A stretch of DNA of 46,898 bases from Gammaproteobacteria bacterium (GTDB lineage Bacteria > Pseudomonadota > Gammaproteobacteria > SZUA-229). The notes below the pieces were generated by a model. The model did no database searches. It was not told the DNA's origin and worked only from the letters and a program-made list of their open reading frames with translations. The DNA is taken from the NCBI GenBank assembly GCA_024277705.1, contig JAJRUQ010000179.1, positions 1-46,898 of the forward strand. Reading direction: 5' to 3'. The position numbers and the translations under genes were made by a program. This document shows, piece after piece, positions 9,745 through 18,928 of the stretch (positions are counted from its first letter, which is position 1; every line of letters starts with the position of its first letter).

Positions 9745-11460
9745 ATGGATAATAACTCACACGTTGAAACTCGTGATTTAGAAGAATTACGCCGTATATT
9801 GCTCGCTCCAGAAATTGCAAGACTGGATCAACTGGCAGATCGTCTGGATGACCCTGAACGTTTTTCCAGTGAAATCAGTGAAGTGCTCCCACAGGCTATG
9901 CAAAAAAGTGCGCAGCAAGGCGAGCAACTCTCGAATGCGATGGTGCCAACGGTTGAAGACATCGTCCGACTATCGATCAAACGAGACATTAACAAATTCG
10001 CCGATGCACTATTCCCTGTTATTGGACCCGCAATTCGTAAATCCATATCTGAAACTTTGAGGCAGATGCTGCAGACGCTGAATCAAAGTCTTGAGAACAG
10101 TTTTTCATTTCAGGGCGTTAAGTGGCGTGTCGAATCGATACGTACTGGAATACCCTTTTCAAGCATTGTTATGCTGCATAGCCTTGCTTATCGTGTTGAA
10201 CAGGTTTTCCTTATTCATAGGCAGACAGGCTTAATGTTAAACCATGTAAGTATGGAAGACAGTGACATTCAGGATGCAGATATGGTGTCCTCGATGTTAA
10301 CGGCAATACGGGATTTTGTCGGGGACTCATTTGATGTAGACAAACATCAGTCACTGAATAGTGTTCAGGTTGGTGATGTTTCGATATGGATTGAGCAGGC
10401 ACCGGATATTATTCTTGCATTTGCCATTCGTGGTGATGCACCTAATAAATTACGCATAGAAATGCATCAGGTATTAGAGGATATTCAGTCTCGGTATGGT
10501 AAAGCCCTGTCTGATTTCAGTGGTGATACTACAACATTTCTGCCGACACGTGAGTTGCTCCTGAAAAGTTTACAGTCGCAGTACAGGGAGCCGGTAGAAA
10601 AGAAATACTCACTGAAAACCCGATTGTTTATATTGTTGCTAATTATTATTTTCGCTTATTGGTTGGTTTCCGGCATGTATTTATCCAGGCAGCAGGATCG
10701 CTATGTTCAAACGCTGGAAAATGAACCTGGTTATGTTATTACCGGGGTGGTGAAAAATGGTAAAAAAATACGGATAAAAGGATTAAGGGATCCATTATCA
10801 CGGGAACCGGAAGTCCTGATTAAAACATCTGAACTAAAACAAAAAGATGTAAGTTATCAGTTTGAATATTTTCTTTCATTACAAAAAGAATTTGTTAATA
10901 AACGCATACTTGAATCGATAAAGCGTCCGGCAACTGTTTCTGTGGTATTTGAAGATGATGTCTTGAAATTAAGCGGTAGTGCTGACAATAACTGGATTCA
11001 TAATTTTGAAACGACAGTAAATAATAAAGGATCTATTGCTTTTGATTTAAGCCGGTTAGTTAATACAGATGAGGAAAGCTTGACAGCAGATATAAAGGCG
11101 CTGGAAGAGATCAATATATTTTTTGACATAGCAACCTCACATAATGAGGAAGCAAATAACCTGTTAAGGGAAATTGCCGGGCTGACTGAAAATATCATAA
11201 AAACCGCGCGTAGCCTATCACGGGAAGCAAAAATTGTTATTGAGGGGCACTCTGATTCAGACGGCAGTTACCAGGATAATATATTACTTAGTCAGGAACG
11301 TGCCAATTATGTTGCGCGTTATTGCGTAGACAATGGAATTAGCATCGAAAATCTGCTAATAAAAGGCTTAGGCGCACCTATAACCAAGGAATCTACTGAT
11401 GCCGATCGCCGATATAATCGACGGGTAACATTTAAAGTTATCATTAACAAAGCTGAGTAA
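9745..11460 (+). CDS. Inner-membrane protein with cytoplasmic N domain and OmpA-like peptidoglycan-binding C terminus
   Basis: A 571-residue protein in three parts. Residues 1 to about 290 carry no export signal and should be cytoplasmic; they start with LEELRRILLAPEIARLDQL, which echoes the preceding protein, and continue as DPERFSSEISEVLPQAMQ. A single membrane helix follows at about 293-313 (LFILLLIIIFAYWLVSGMYL). The periplasmic part has a BON-like stretch (TVSVVFEDDVLKLSGSADNN) and an OmpA C-terminal domain, IVIEGHSDSDGSYQDNILLS then DADRRYNRRVTF, with the aspartate and arginine used to bind diaminopimelate. The layout is that of a cell-wall-tethered transmembrane coupler, similar in principle to MotB but with a large cytoplasmic head. 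Partner and function are inferred from the adjacent GTPase gene. Confidence 0.85.
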   Translation: MDNNSHVETRDLEELRRILLAPEIARLDQLADRLDDPERFSSEISEVLPQAMQKSAQQGEQLSNAMVPTVEDIVRLSIKRDINKFADALFPVIGPAIRKSISETLRQMLQTLNQSLENSFSFQGVKWRVESIRTGIPFSSIVMLHSLAYRVEQVFLIHRQTGLMLNHVSMEDSDIQDADMVSSMLTAIRDFVGDSFDVDKHQSLNSVQVGDVSIWIEQAPDIILAFAIRGDAPNKLRIEMHQVLEDIQSRYGKALSDFSGDTTTFLPTRELLLKSLQSQYREPVEKKYSLKTRLFILLLIIIFAYWLVSGMYLSRQQDRYVQTLENEPGYVITGVVKNGKKIRIKGLRDPLSREPEVLIKTSELKQKDVSYQFEYFLSLQKEFVNKRILESIKRPATVSVVFEDDVLKLSGSADNNWIHNFETTVNNKGSIAFDLSRLVNTDEESLTADIKALEEINIFFDIATSHNEEANNLLREIAGLTENIIKTARSLSREAKIVIEGHSDSDGSYQDNILLSQERANYVARYCVDNGISIENLLIKGLGAPITKESTDADRRYNRRVTFKVIINKAE

Positions 11461-11475
11461 TTATGGATAAACCAT

Positions 11476-11976
11476 ATGATTAAGTTGAAAGTTTGTATGC
11501 TGGGCGCTTTCGCCGTTGGTAAGACTTCTCTGGTACAGAAGTATGTGAACAGTATTTTTAGTGATAAGTATCAGACCACACTGGGTGTTAAAATTGACAA
11601 AAAATCTCTGCACATCAATGGCAAGGCAGTGGAGTTTATTTTATGGGATCTGGCAGGTGAAGATGAGTTTATGAAAGTGCGCAGCTCCTATCTACGGGGG
11701 TCAGCGGGCATCATACTGACGGCTGACGGCACGCGAGCAGAAACACTTGATATTGCTGTACAGCTAAAACATAAAGTTGATACTGAAGTTGCAGATATCC
11801 CTTTTGTTCTGGTGATTAATAAACTGGATTTAAAACAAAATTGGTGTATCGACAAATCACAACTCGATGAATTGAGACAGTCTGGCTGGGAGATCATCGA
11901 GACCAGCGCAAAGAGTAGTGATAATGTCGAGTATGCCTTTACGCAGCTTGGCAGCCAATTGTTAAGCGCAGTTTGA
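11476..11976 (+). CDS. Rab/Ras-like small GTPase
   Basis: A 166-residue stand-alone small GTPase of the Ras superfamily type. All G motifs are present: G1 GAFAVGKTS at residues 10-18, G2 threonine in QTTLGVK (34-35), G3 WDLAGED (57-63), G4 NKLD (115-118) and G5 ETSAKS near 138. The residue equivalent to Ras Gln61 is Glu62, so intrinsic or GAP-stimulated hydrolysis may differ. There is no C-terminal cysteine for prenylation. It sits 15 bases after the OmpA-type gene and 7 bases before the HD-GYP gene, so it is translated with them. Bacterial relatives include MglA and the Rup proteins; no MglB/roadblock gene is next to it. Confidence 0.92.
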   Translation: MIKLKVCMLGAFAVGKTSLVQKYVNSIFSDKYQTTLGVKIDKKSLHINGKAVEFILWDLAGEDEFMKVRSSYLRGSAGIILTADGTRAETLDIAVQLKHKVDTEVADIPFVLVINKLDLKQNWCIDKSQLDELRQSGWEIIETSAKSSDNVEYAFTQLGSQLLSAV

Positions 11977-11983
11977 GAAAGTG

Positions 11984-13510
11984 ATGAATAAGCCTTATCC
12001 TCAAAATGTAACCAGTAAAATATTACAGATTACTCTGCAAACACAAACCTTTGCTTACCTTGCGATCGACAAACATGGCCTGCTGGTTAATCAGGGCGGA
12101 AAGTTATTAAACATAGGCTTACCTGAGTGGCACAAAGGCGACTGTATTCTTGATGAGGCGTTGTTCCTTACCGGCTTTTTTCCGATGACAACACAATATG
12201 AATGTATACCTTCATATCAGGTTGCTGACAATATCGTAGTAGACGTTCACCTGTTTAATGATGATGCATTAGACTGGATAATCCTGGTAGACAAGACACA
12301 GGAGCTTGAATGGGAAGGTCAGGCCAGACAAAAAGCCAATGAACTTCGTCTGTTGCAGGAAAAAGTAGAATCCAGCAAGCAGCAAACACATTTTGAGTTT
12401 TTCGAAGCGCTTAACCTGATGGCGCTACGTATGAATAATAACGGTTCATTTGAATTGCTCGAGCCAGTCGCCTCTCAATTTACCGGTATTTATCCAGAAA
12501 TTTTCGAATCTCCTGAATCTTTATTTCCTCAGGAGAAATTTATATTTATTGAAAATTTTCTGGTTGATGCCCGGCAAATTTGGAACAGTGAAAATGAAAG
12601 TAGTCACAAACGAATACGCTCGGGTCCGTGGATAGAGAGCACTGATGAAGGTGATATTGCACTTGAAGCTATTGCCCTGAACTGGGATGGTAACAAGTTA
12701 CTGTTTATAGAAATTCAGGACCAGGCATATCAGCAAAACCTGGAGTTCCTTCAAATTGGCCGTGACGGTGCATTGTTAAAGAATGCACTGGAAAAAGAAG
12801 TGCGCGAACGCACAGCAATGATCAGGGCGCGAGAAGAGGAAATTGCATTACGCCTTGTGAGTGCAGCAGATTCTAAAGATGATGGTGAAACCGGTAGTCA
12901 TATACGACGATTAGGACTTTACAGTCAATTGATGGCTAAACACCTTGGTTGGCAGCAAAACGAGATAGATGAGATCAGGATTGCTGCACCGATGCATGAT
13001 ATTGGCAAGATCGGTATACCCGATAGAATACTGACCAAGCCGGGAGCGCTTACAGAAGAAGAACTTGTTATTATGAAAACGCATCCGGAAATCGGCGGTA
13101 AGATTCTTTCAAACTCCAAGTCGCCACTTATACAGATGGCGCGAGATATTTCTCTGGGGCACCATGAAAAATGGGATGGCAGTGGTTACCCAAAAGGTCT
13201 TTCTGGTGAAGAGATTACTATCAGCGCCAGAATTGTAGCCATTGTGGATGTGTTCGATGCACTTATTCACAAGCGGGTATATAAAGATAAAATTCCGATA
13301 GAGGATGCCATGGAAATCCTGCGACAGGGCAGAGGTAAACATTTTGACCCGGAATTACTGGATTTATTTTTTGAGCTGAAAGATGCAATGGTTCAGATCG
13401 CCCGTGATTTTGTTGAGCCACTATTTGATCATGCTGAATCTGTATGGGGAGAACCTGAAGAAAACCCTATAACGGCGATATGGCAATCTGAAAAAAAATC
13501 AGGTAATTAA
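11984..13510 (+). CDS. HD-GYP domain cyclic-di-GMP phosphodiesterase
   Basis: A 508-residue protein. The N-terminal 280 residues have a PAS-like start (TFAYLAIDKHGLLVNQGGK) and a second possible sensor region, followed by a coiled-coil linker with KEVRERTAMIRAREEEIALR. The C-terminal HD-GYP domain is complete: GSHIRRLGLYSQLMAK, HDIGKIGIPDRIL with HD at 338-339, MKTHPEIGGKIL, GHHEKWDGSGYPKGLSG with GYP at 401-403, and IVDVFDALIHKRVYK. HD-GYP enzymes hydrolyse c-di-GMP to GMP through a two- or three-metal centre, and the metal ligands are intact. No membrane segment is visible. ATG 11984 follows a gagaaa ribosome site; GTG 11981 is less likely. It ends the cassette. Confidence 0.92.
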   Translation: MNKPYPQNVTSKILQITLQTQTFAYLAIDKHGLLVNQGGKLLNIGLPEWHKGDCILDEALFLTGFFPMTTQYECIPSYQVADNIVVDVHLFNDDALDWIILVDKTQELEWEGQARQKANELRLLQEKVESSKQQTHFEFFEALNLMALRMNNNGSFELLEPVASQFTGIYPEIFESPESLFPQEKFIFIENFLVDARQIWNSENESSHKRIRSGPWIESTDEGDIALEAIALNWDGNKLLFIEIQDQAYQQNLEFLQIGRDGALLKNALEKEVRERTAMIRAREEEIALRLVSAADSKDDGETGSHIRRLGLYSQLMAKHLGWQQNEIDEIRIAAPMHDIGKIGIPDRILTKPGALTEEELVIMKTHPEIGGKILSNSKSPLIQMARDISLGHHEKWDGSGYPKGLSGEEITISARIVAIVDVFDALIHKRVYKDKIPIEDAMEILRQGRGKHFDPELLDLFFELKDAMVQIARDFVEPLFDHAESVWGEPEENPITAIWQSEKKSGN

Positions 13511-13515
13511 ACAGG

Positions 13516-13555
13516 AAAACAGAAGAATAGCGTGTAGCCGCCGGTTCTGTTTTTT
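13516..13555 (+). terminator. Possible terminator after the HD-GYP gene
   Basis: An inverted repeat aaaacagaa/ttctgtttt (13516-13524 and 13545-13553) with a 20-base loop is followed by further T residues. It lies between the convergent HD-GYP and DUF748 genes and could end transcription from either side. The long loop makes it a weak call. Confidence 0.4.
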
Positions 13556-13596
13556 AAACATAGAAATACGGTATTTATTTCAGAACTACCCTTATC

Positions 13597-16299
13597 CTAG
13601 ATGTGAATCTCTACGCCGGCAATCGCATCAGCACCGGTTTTATGTTCAGGTGCGCATAAGATCAAGCGGTCATGTTTAATTTCATGCGCCGTAATCATAT
13701 AGTTTTTGGTGTTCATTTGCCGCTGCCTGGCAAGCTCCGCCAGCTTGCTATTCTGCTCACCATTTAGTGTAAGGGTGATTTCTGCCGGTTCATCATGGTC
13801 GTTTTTATTTTGTGTTGTGGTTTTTTTCCTGTTGAGTTCAGGAAACAGTTTAACAGCGTCAGACTGATTGGTGATGCCACACAAGGTTAGATGGACCTGT
13901 GGTTTTTCGCTCATCAGTTTGGCAAGGTTGTCCAGTTGCTGTTTATTCTGCTCGAGTAGCTCTGCTGATCCGGCGGTAAATGTTATCGGGTCAAAGTTCA
14001 GTGCAGTGGCAAGGTTATAGGCAAGATTACCTCCCGCATAGACCAGACCATAAGGCGTATAAAAGGTGATTAAGGTGACCGCAGCCGCTTTGGTAGTGGC
14101 AGTAATAATTGCGTCCATCGGATTAAATTGCGGGTTTTCTATGTCACCGGTAACCGGAATACTCAGGTGTATGCTGTCATCTTTGTCTCTTAGCAGTAGC
14201 AGTGTCTGGTTGAGAGGCATGCCGAGTTTCTTATCGAGCTTATCGGCCTCTTTTTTGCTGGTAGATTTTATTTTGAACTGGTAAAGCGACAGGTCTATAT
14301 TGCTGTCAAGAATACCATCACTGGCTTTAAGTGTTAAATCGGCATCCATCTGTCCGCTTTGTATAATATGGCCAATCGCTTTTTTAGTGGCTGGTGTAGC
14401 CGCTCTCAGGTCGAATCCTGTTAGTTTTCCGTTAGCGTCAAAGGATATTTTTTTCGCAAAAGGTTTAATTGTTCCGGCGATATCAATGGTGCCATGACGA
14501 ATAGTTCTGGCAAATAGTGAGAACAGGCTGTTGCTGTCAGGTTTTGCTGAATAAAGGTTTTTTATTGAAAAGTCCAGAGTTTGCAGGCCTATATTCATTG
14601 CCGGCGTTGTGCTGTTATCAGTAAACAGTAGTTTTTTGTCGGTATTGACTTCCAGACTGTTTAAAGAAAAGTTAAGTTGTGGTGATTTCTCTGCTGGTTT
14701 TTGTTCAGTAGCAGGCTTTGTTGTTGTGTTCCCGGTTTTGTTCTCATGCTGCCATTTATCATGTTCCCATTCACCATTTTTATTTTTCGAAAGCGCACTG
14801 TACAGGCCGCTCAGTTGTATCGTATTAATGGATAGGCTGTCTTTGGAGTGCTTGATGTCACTGATAACCAGGGCGTCAAATGTGGCAGTATTATCCCGGG
14901 TATCAGAGCCGCGTTGCAGGGCTCTTAGTTTTTCTATATCAAGTTGAGCTAATGAAATATTATCCAGGCCATCAAGTGCAAGTTCACTTAAAACAAGTTT
15001 GTTTATGTCAATAAGGTCACGAGACAGGCTGTGATTTTTAATATTGAATGACTGCAGTTCGAGTTCACCATTGAGCTGCAGGTTGTACTCCTTATCTGCT
15101 AATGGCCTGGTGCTATAACTTAGCGGGCCGCGCCAGTGCAGTGAAGCCAGCGTCAGGCAATAGTATAAGGCACTGTCGTGTTCCAGATAACACAGATCCG
15201 AAGCTGTAATATTGACCGTTTTGATATTGATGTCGAAACCTGACGTGTTTTCTGTGTCAGGTTTATGCGTTATGGTTTTGTCTGTTGGTTCATTATTGCC
15301 GGAAGTCAGCGTGGCCGGTAACCATTGCTGATATTCCCAGTTATCTGTATCAAGTTTTACTAAATATACCCCGGGATTTTGTAAAGCAATAGTATTGATT
15401 TTCAATGTGTTCAAACGGGTCAGTGTGATGTCATCAAGCATCAACTGTTTGAACCGTATGGCATCGATATGTTGTTTTTCATCACGTTGTAATAAAGACA
15501 GGCGTTCCATTTTTAGCTGCTTGATATGGATATTGTTCAAACCGCTGGTATGAACATCTTTTAATGAAGTGGTTTTTGAAGCCAGCAGACTTTTACCCAG
15601 CCGGTTATCCGTCACGGTGAGCCCGGATAAGGTGAAGTCACCGCTGGTTGATAATGGAATGTCTTCAACCTCTGTTTGCATGGTGTCGCTTGCATAAGCG
15701 ATATTTCCCTGCCATGACATGTTGTCCAGTGTCAGGCAGTAATCGAAAGCAAGTGTATTATCGGTTTTTTTTAGTTCAGTGGTATTGTGTTGCAGGTAGC
15801 AGATATTCAGATTACTGATAACGACTTCGCCAAGATTTGCTGCCCATAATAAAGCAGGTTGTTCGGCGTCTGTTTTTGCTGCAGAAGGCGGTTTGCTGTC
15901 TAAAGGAATGCTTACTCCGCCTATGGTGATATTGTCAGCATAATGCTTGATATTTATGCTTATTCTGTCAAGTGCAATACTGCTGATGTGTATGGTTTTA
16001 TTGGATAATGGCTGCCATTGCCAGTGTATTTCTATCCGGCCTATTTTAAAGAGCGGCGTATTGTTGCGCAGGCCTTCTGCATTAATAAGGGAAACACTGC
16101 CAGCAAATAGATCAATAGTAAAGTCTTCTATTGTGGAGTTGATGCCCTGTGATTTTAACCAGGTGTTTGTGCCGTAAATAATAGCGGGTGATAAGGCCAG
16201 GCGAACAACGATAACAAGGAGGCTGATAAAAAGCAGGGTAGTTAATATCCTGGCCTGCCATGGATTATTCCGGTAAAATTTTTTTAAAGGTGAGGTCAT
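13597..16299 (-). CDS. DUF748/AsmA-like large envelope protein
   Basis: A 900-residue protein with one N-terminal membrane helix at about residues 16-40 (ILTTLLFISLLVIVVRLALS) and the rest in the periplasm. The long body is made of repeated beta-strand units (SLINAEGLRNNTPLFKIGRI, ISSIALDRISINIKHYADN), and the C-terminal third has the DUF748 pattern HGTIDIAGTIKPFAKKISFD and SIHLSIPVTGDIENPQFNP, typical of AsmA-like bridge proteins. The last 130 residues have an OmpA-like feel (FTAGSAELLEQNKQQLDNLA). AsmA-type proteins such as YhdP and TamB are implicated in moving phospholipid between the membranes. The start is 16 bases after plsB, making an operon with a lipid synthesis enzyme. Confidence 0.85.
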   Translation of the reverse strand: MTSPLKKFYRNNPWQARILTTLLFISLLVIVVRLALSPAIIYGTNTWLKSQGINSTIEDFTIDLFAGSVSLINAEGLRNNTPLFKIGRIEIHWQWQPLSNKTIHISSIALDRISINIKHYADNITIGGVSIPLDSKPPSAAKTDAEQPALLWAANLGEVVISNLNICYLQHNTTELKKTDNTLAFDYCLTLDNMSWQGNIAYASDTMQTEVEDIPLSTSGDFTLSGLTVTDNRLGKSLLASKTTSLKDVHTSGLNNIHIKQLKMERLSLLQRDEKQHIDAIRFKQLMLDDITLTRLNTLKINTIALQNPGVYLVKLDTDNWEYQQWLPATLTSGNNEPTDKTITHKPDTENTSGFDINIKTVNITASDLCYLEHDSALYYCLTLASLHWRGPLSYSTRPLADKEYNLQLNGELELQSFNIKNHSLSRDLIDINKLVLSELALDGLDNISLAQLDIEKLRALQRGSDTRDNTATFDALVISDIKHSKDSLSINTIQLSGLYSALSKNKNGEWEHDKWQHENKTGNTTTKPATEQKPAEKSPQLNFSLNSLEVNTDKKLLFTDNSTTPAMNIGLQTLDFSIKNLYSAKPDSNSLFSLFARTIRHGTIDIAGTIKPFAKKISFDANGKLTGFDLRAATPATKKAIGHIIQSGQMDADLTLKASDGILDSNIDLSLYQFKIKSTSKKEADKLDKKLGMPLNQTLLLLRDKDDSIHLSIPVTGDIENPQFNPMDAIITATTKAAAVTLITFYTPYGLVYAGGNLAYNLATALNFDPITFTAGSAELLEQNKQQLDNLAKLMSEKPQVHLTLCGITNQSDAVKLFPELNRKKTTTQNKNDHDEPAEITLTLNGEQNSKLAELARQRQMNTKNYMITAHEIKHDRLILCAPEHKTGADAIAGVEIHI

Positions 16300-16314
16300 T
16301 GTATAGTGGCCAGC

Positions 16315-18777
16315 TTACTGATTAGTAGAAGTACGTAGCATTTGCAGAATATTATATTGCATGTTTTTATCAAGCAGGCGTCGTGTGCGCCGGCCTTCGC
16401 TTAGTGCGAAAGCGCTTAATTCCAGGTTTCCACTGGCATTGACGATGGCATAGTCATGTTTTATTAAACTATTAATAAAGTTGGCAATTAGCTTTTTGTC
16501 AAAAAAGTCCGGAGAGTTGATTTCATACATTAACGAAATTCTTTGAGCCATTAAATGGCATAGTTCTTCAAGGCGTTCTCTTGATAGCGTATCAGAACCA
16601 TATTCGGCAAGCAGGGCGAAGATCATATAATAAAGCTCCAGTAATGGCGAGATTGTCTGGGACATGGTCGCAAATTGCGCATTGGCTTCTGTGCTGATGC
16701 CGGGCCTGTAGTATAACTTGTTGTCTTCATTATAAACCAGTAGCTCAGAGGAGAGAAATACCTGAAGTATGCGGTCAGTGAGTGCCGGAATTTCTGCAGG
16801 AGACCAGTGCAGGAAAAATTCTGAATGTAAAAACGGGTAGGTGGTTTTAATATAGGGTAAAAGTTTTTCACGCGATAATGTTGCTGCATTATTAAAACAG
16901 CAGGCAATTAATGACGGCATGGCCAGTAGATGCAGGATGTTGTTCCGGTAGTAGGTTAATAGTACGGCATGCGCATTATCGAGATAAATAAAATCCCCCA
17001 TTTCATGGTTGCGGCGATGTATTAAGCCAAGCTTTTCTACGTGTTTAATCTGTTCGTCAGCAGGCTGACCGGTTACGTATATTTTATCTGAGTAATCCAG
17101 TTGTTTGATCAGCTTGACATATAAATCAAGGGTGCGAATTAACTCGCCTTCGTCCATGGTTTGATTGGGTGATGCCAGCAGGGCGGTGGCGATTAAATTA
17201 ACCGCATTTACGTTACAGCATGCGTTTATATTTTGCATGATGCTGTTGCCGGTTTGGGTAACCGTAGTGATTAACCAGTCGGGTCGCTGATTATTACTCA
17301 GCGGGTACTGTTTCCAGTTGGCATTTTTCTGTTCCAGTATTTCATCCAGTAACACGGCCTGTCCAAAGCTGATGCTGACGCGCCCGTAGGTTCCGCGTAT
17401 TTTAAAGAATGAACGAATGGAGCCGATCAGGGATTCGGATTTTTTGTCATCTCCTTTTAGTTCGGAGAGATAGGCTTTGCCTTCAATCATTTTTTCATAA
17501 CCGATATAAACCGGTATAAAGGCAATCGGGCGTTTCTGGTATTTTAAGTATGCGCGAATGGTCATCGCCAGCATGCCGGGTTTAGGTTGTAACAGGCGGC
17601 CGGTACGGCTGCGACCACCTTCGATAAAATATTCTATCGGCATTGCGGTAGAAACCTGGGAAGCAATATATTCGAACATCACAGTTGAATACAGTGCATT
17701 GCCTTTAAAGCTGCGGCGAATAAAAAAGGCACCGGCTTTTCTCAGTACAGATCCAATGACCGGCATGTTTAAATTTTTGCCGGCAGCGATGTATGGAATC
17801 GCCAGTCCTTCATTGTGTATCACATAGGAAAGCAGCAGGTAGTCGATATGGCTGCGATGGCAGGGTACATAAACCAGTTCATGGCTGAGCGCTAAACGTT
17901 TAAGCGGCTCACTGAAGTGTACATCAATGCCGGAATAAAATTTATTCCAGAAAGCGGTTAATACACGTTGCAGAATCTGGATGGTGATATAACTGCGATC
18001 AGCGACAATTTCATTGAGGTAGTTTTGTGCAATTTTTGTGGCTTTGTAAATAGAGATGTTGTCCTGTTCGCTGCGACTTTTTATGGCCGTGGCAATATCC
18101 TTGTTTTCCAGTAGTTGCCTTACCAGGGTGCGGCGGTGTGAAATATCCGGGCCCAGGGTTGCTGTTTTCATTTCTGTCAGCCGTTTGGTTAACAGGTTTT
18201 GCAGTTGCGTGACACAATCAGTCTGATCCTTGCACTTTGATAATAAGTCACGGTAGGAAATCGCCGGGGAGAACTCGATCAGGGTGTTTTTGCCATTGAA
18301 TAAAATAGTAAAAAAACGCCGAGTACGGCCGGCGAATCCCCAGGTATCGGAAAACAATATATGTAACCAGTGTTTTTGCTTAACTACCGGCCGCCCCCAG
18401 AAAACCACAACGGGAACAAAGATGACTTCCAGTTCAGGGTTTTTCTGCAAGGCCTGAAAAATGCCGCAAAGCATGCTGGATTGTTTGGTTTTCTGCTGTA
18501 ACCAGGCTTTAAGTGGCTGTGCCTGGGCGACGGTATATACATGGTGCCATTTATTGAGTGGTTTGTGTTTAATTCGTGACAGGGGGCGTTTGATATTGAG
18601 TGATTTGCATTCATGTTCAAGTACCAGCAGGTCTGACCATGCGCGCGATTGTAAGGTATAAATAATGACGGTGTTGTTATTGTTGCTGAGCGGGTCACTT
18701 ACCCGGGTGACGTCGGTCTTAATCCACAAATAGAGCAGTTTTTGTGCAATAAAGTTAAATGATGAAAGTGGATTCAT
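16315..18777 (-). CDS. plsB: Glycerol-3-phosphate acyltransferase PlsB
   Basis: An 820-residue enzyme (E. coli 807) that acylates glycerol-3-phosphate at sn-1, the first step of phospholipid synthesis, at the inner membrane. All four acyltransferase blocks are present: block I CHRSHIDYLLLSY (HX4D, about residues 307-319), block II GAFFIRRSFKG, block III YFIEGGRSRTGRLLQPKPG and block IV PIAFIPVYIGYEK. The rest aligns in character with PlsB, including LLENKDIATAIKSRSEQ and LLELYYMIFALLAEYG. It is first in a two-gene operon with the DUF748 gene. Confidence 0.96.
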   Translation of the reverse strand: MNPLSSFNFIAQKLLYLWIKTDVTRVSDPLSNNNNTVIIYTLQSRAWSDLLVLEHECKSLNIKRPLSRIKHKPLNKWHHVYTVAQAQPLKAWLQQKTKQSSMLCGIFQALQKNPELEVIFVPVVVFWGRPVVKQKHWLHILFSDTWGFAGRTRRFFTILFNGKNTLIEFSPAISYRDLLSKCKDQTDCVTQLQNLLTKRLTEMKTATLGPDISHRRTLVRQLLENKDIATAIKSRSEQDNISIYKATKIAQNYLNEIVADRSYITIQILQRVLTAFWNKFYSGIDVHFSEPLKRLALSHELVYVPCHRSHIDYLLLSYVIHNEGLAIPYIAAGKNLNMPVIGSVLRKAGAFFIRRSFKGNALYSTVMFEYIASQVSTAMPIEYFIEGGRSRTGRLLQPKPGMLAMTIRAYLKYQKRPIAFIPVYIGYEKMIEGKAYLSELKGDDKKSESLIGSIRSFFKIRGTYGRVSISFGQAVLLDEILEQKNANWKQYPLSNNQRPDWLITTVTQTGNSIMQNINACCNVNAVNLIATALLASPNQTMDEGELIRTLDLYVKLIKQLDYSDKIYVTGQPADEQIKHVEKLGLIHRRNHEMGDFIYLDNAHAVLLTYYRNNILHLLAMPSLIACCFNNAATLSREKLLPYIKTTYPFLHSEFFLHWSPAEIPALTDRILQVFLSSELLVYNEDNKLYYRPGISTEANAQFATMSQTISPLLELYYMIFALLAEYGSDTLSRERLEELCHLMAQRISLMYEINSPDFFDKKLIANFINSLIKHDYAIVNASGNLELSAFALSEGRRTRRLLDKNMQYNILQMLRTSTNQ

Positions 18778-18857
18778 GCTGTTATTTATAACGATCAGAG
18801 TGGTGTTCCATTATAGATAAATCTGTTGCGAAAGGTAGGGTATGTGATGACATAAAT

Positions 18858-18900
18858 CAGGCATAAAAAACCCTCATACTATGAGGGTTTTTTATGCCTG
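18858..18900 (-). terminator. Perfect 20-bp hairpin terminator
   Basis: A flawless 20-base inverted repeat (18858-18877 and 18881-18900) with a three-base loop contains a ccctcat/atgaggg core flanked by A and T tracts, so it can act as a rho-independent terminator on either strand. It lies immediately downstream of the PEP-CTERM gene, whose transcripts it should end before plsB. Confidence 0.85.
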
Positions 18901-18928
18901 AGACTAAACCGGCAATCCCGGTGCGGTT

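Noticed and set aside
11476-11976. Translation GTPase or Era/EngA-type protein
   Set aside because: Size, the WDLAGED switch and the absence of extra domains fit Ras/Rab-like GTPases instead.
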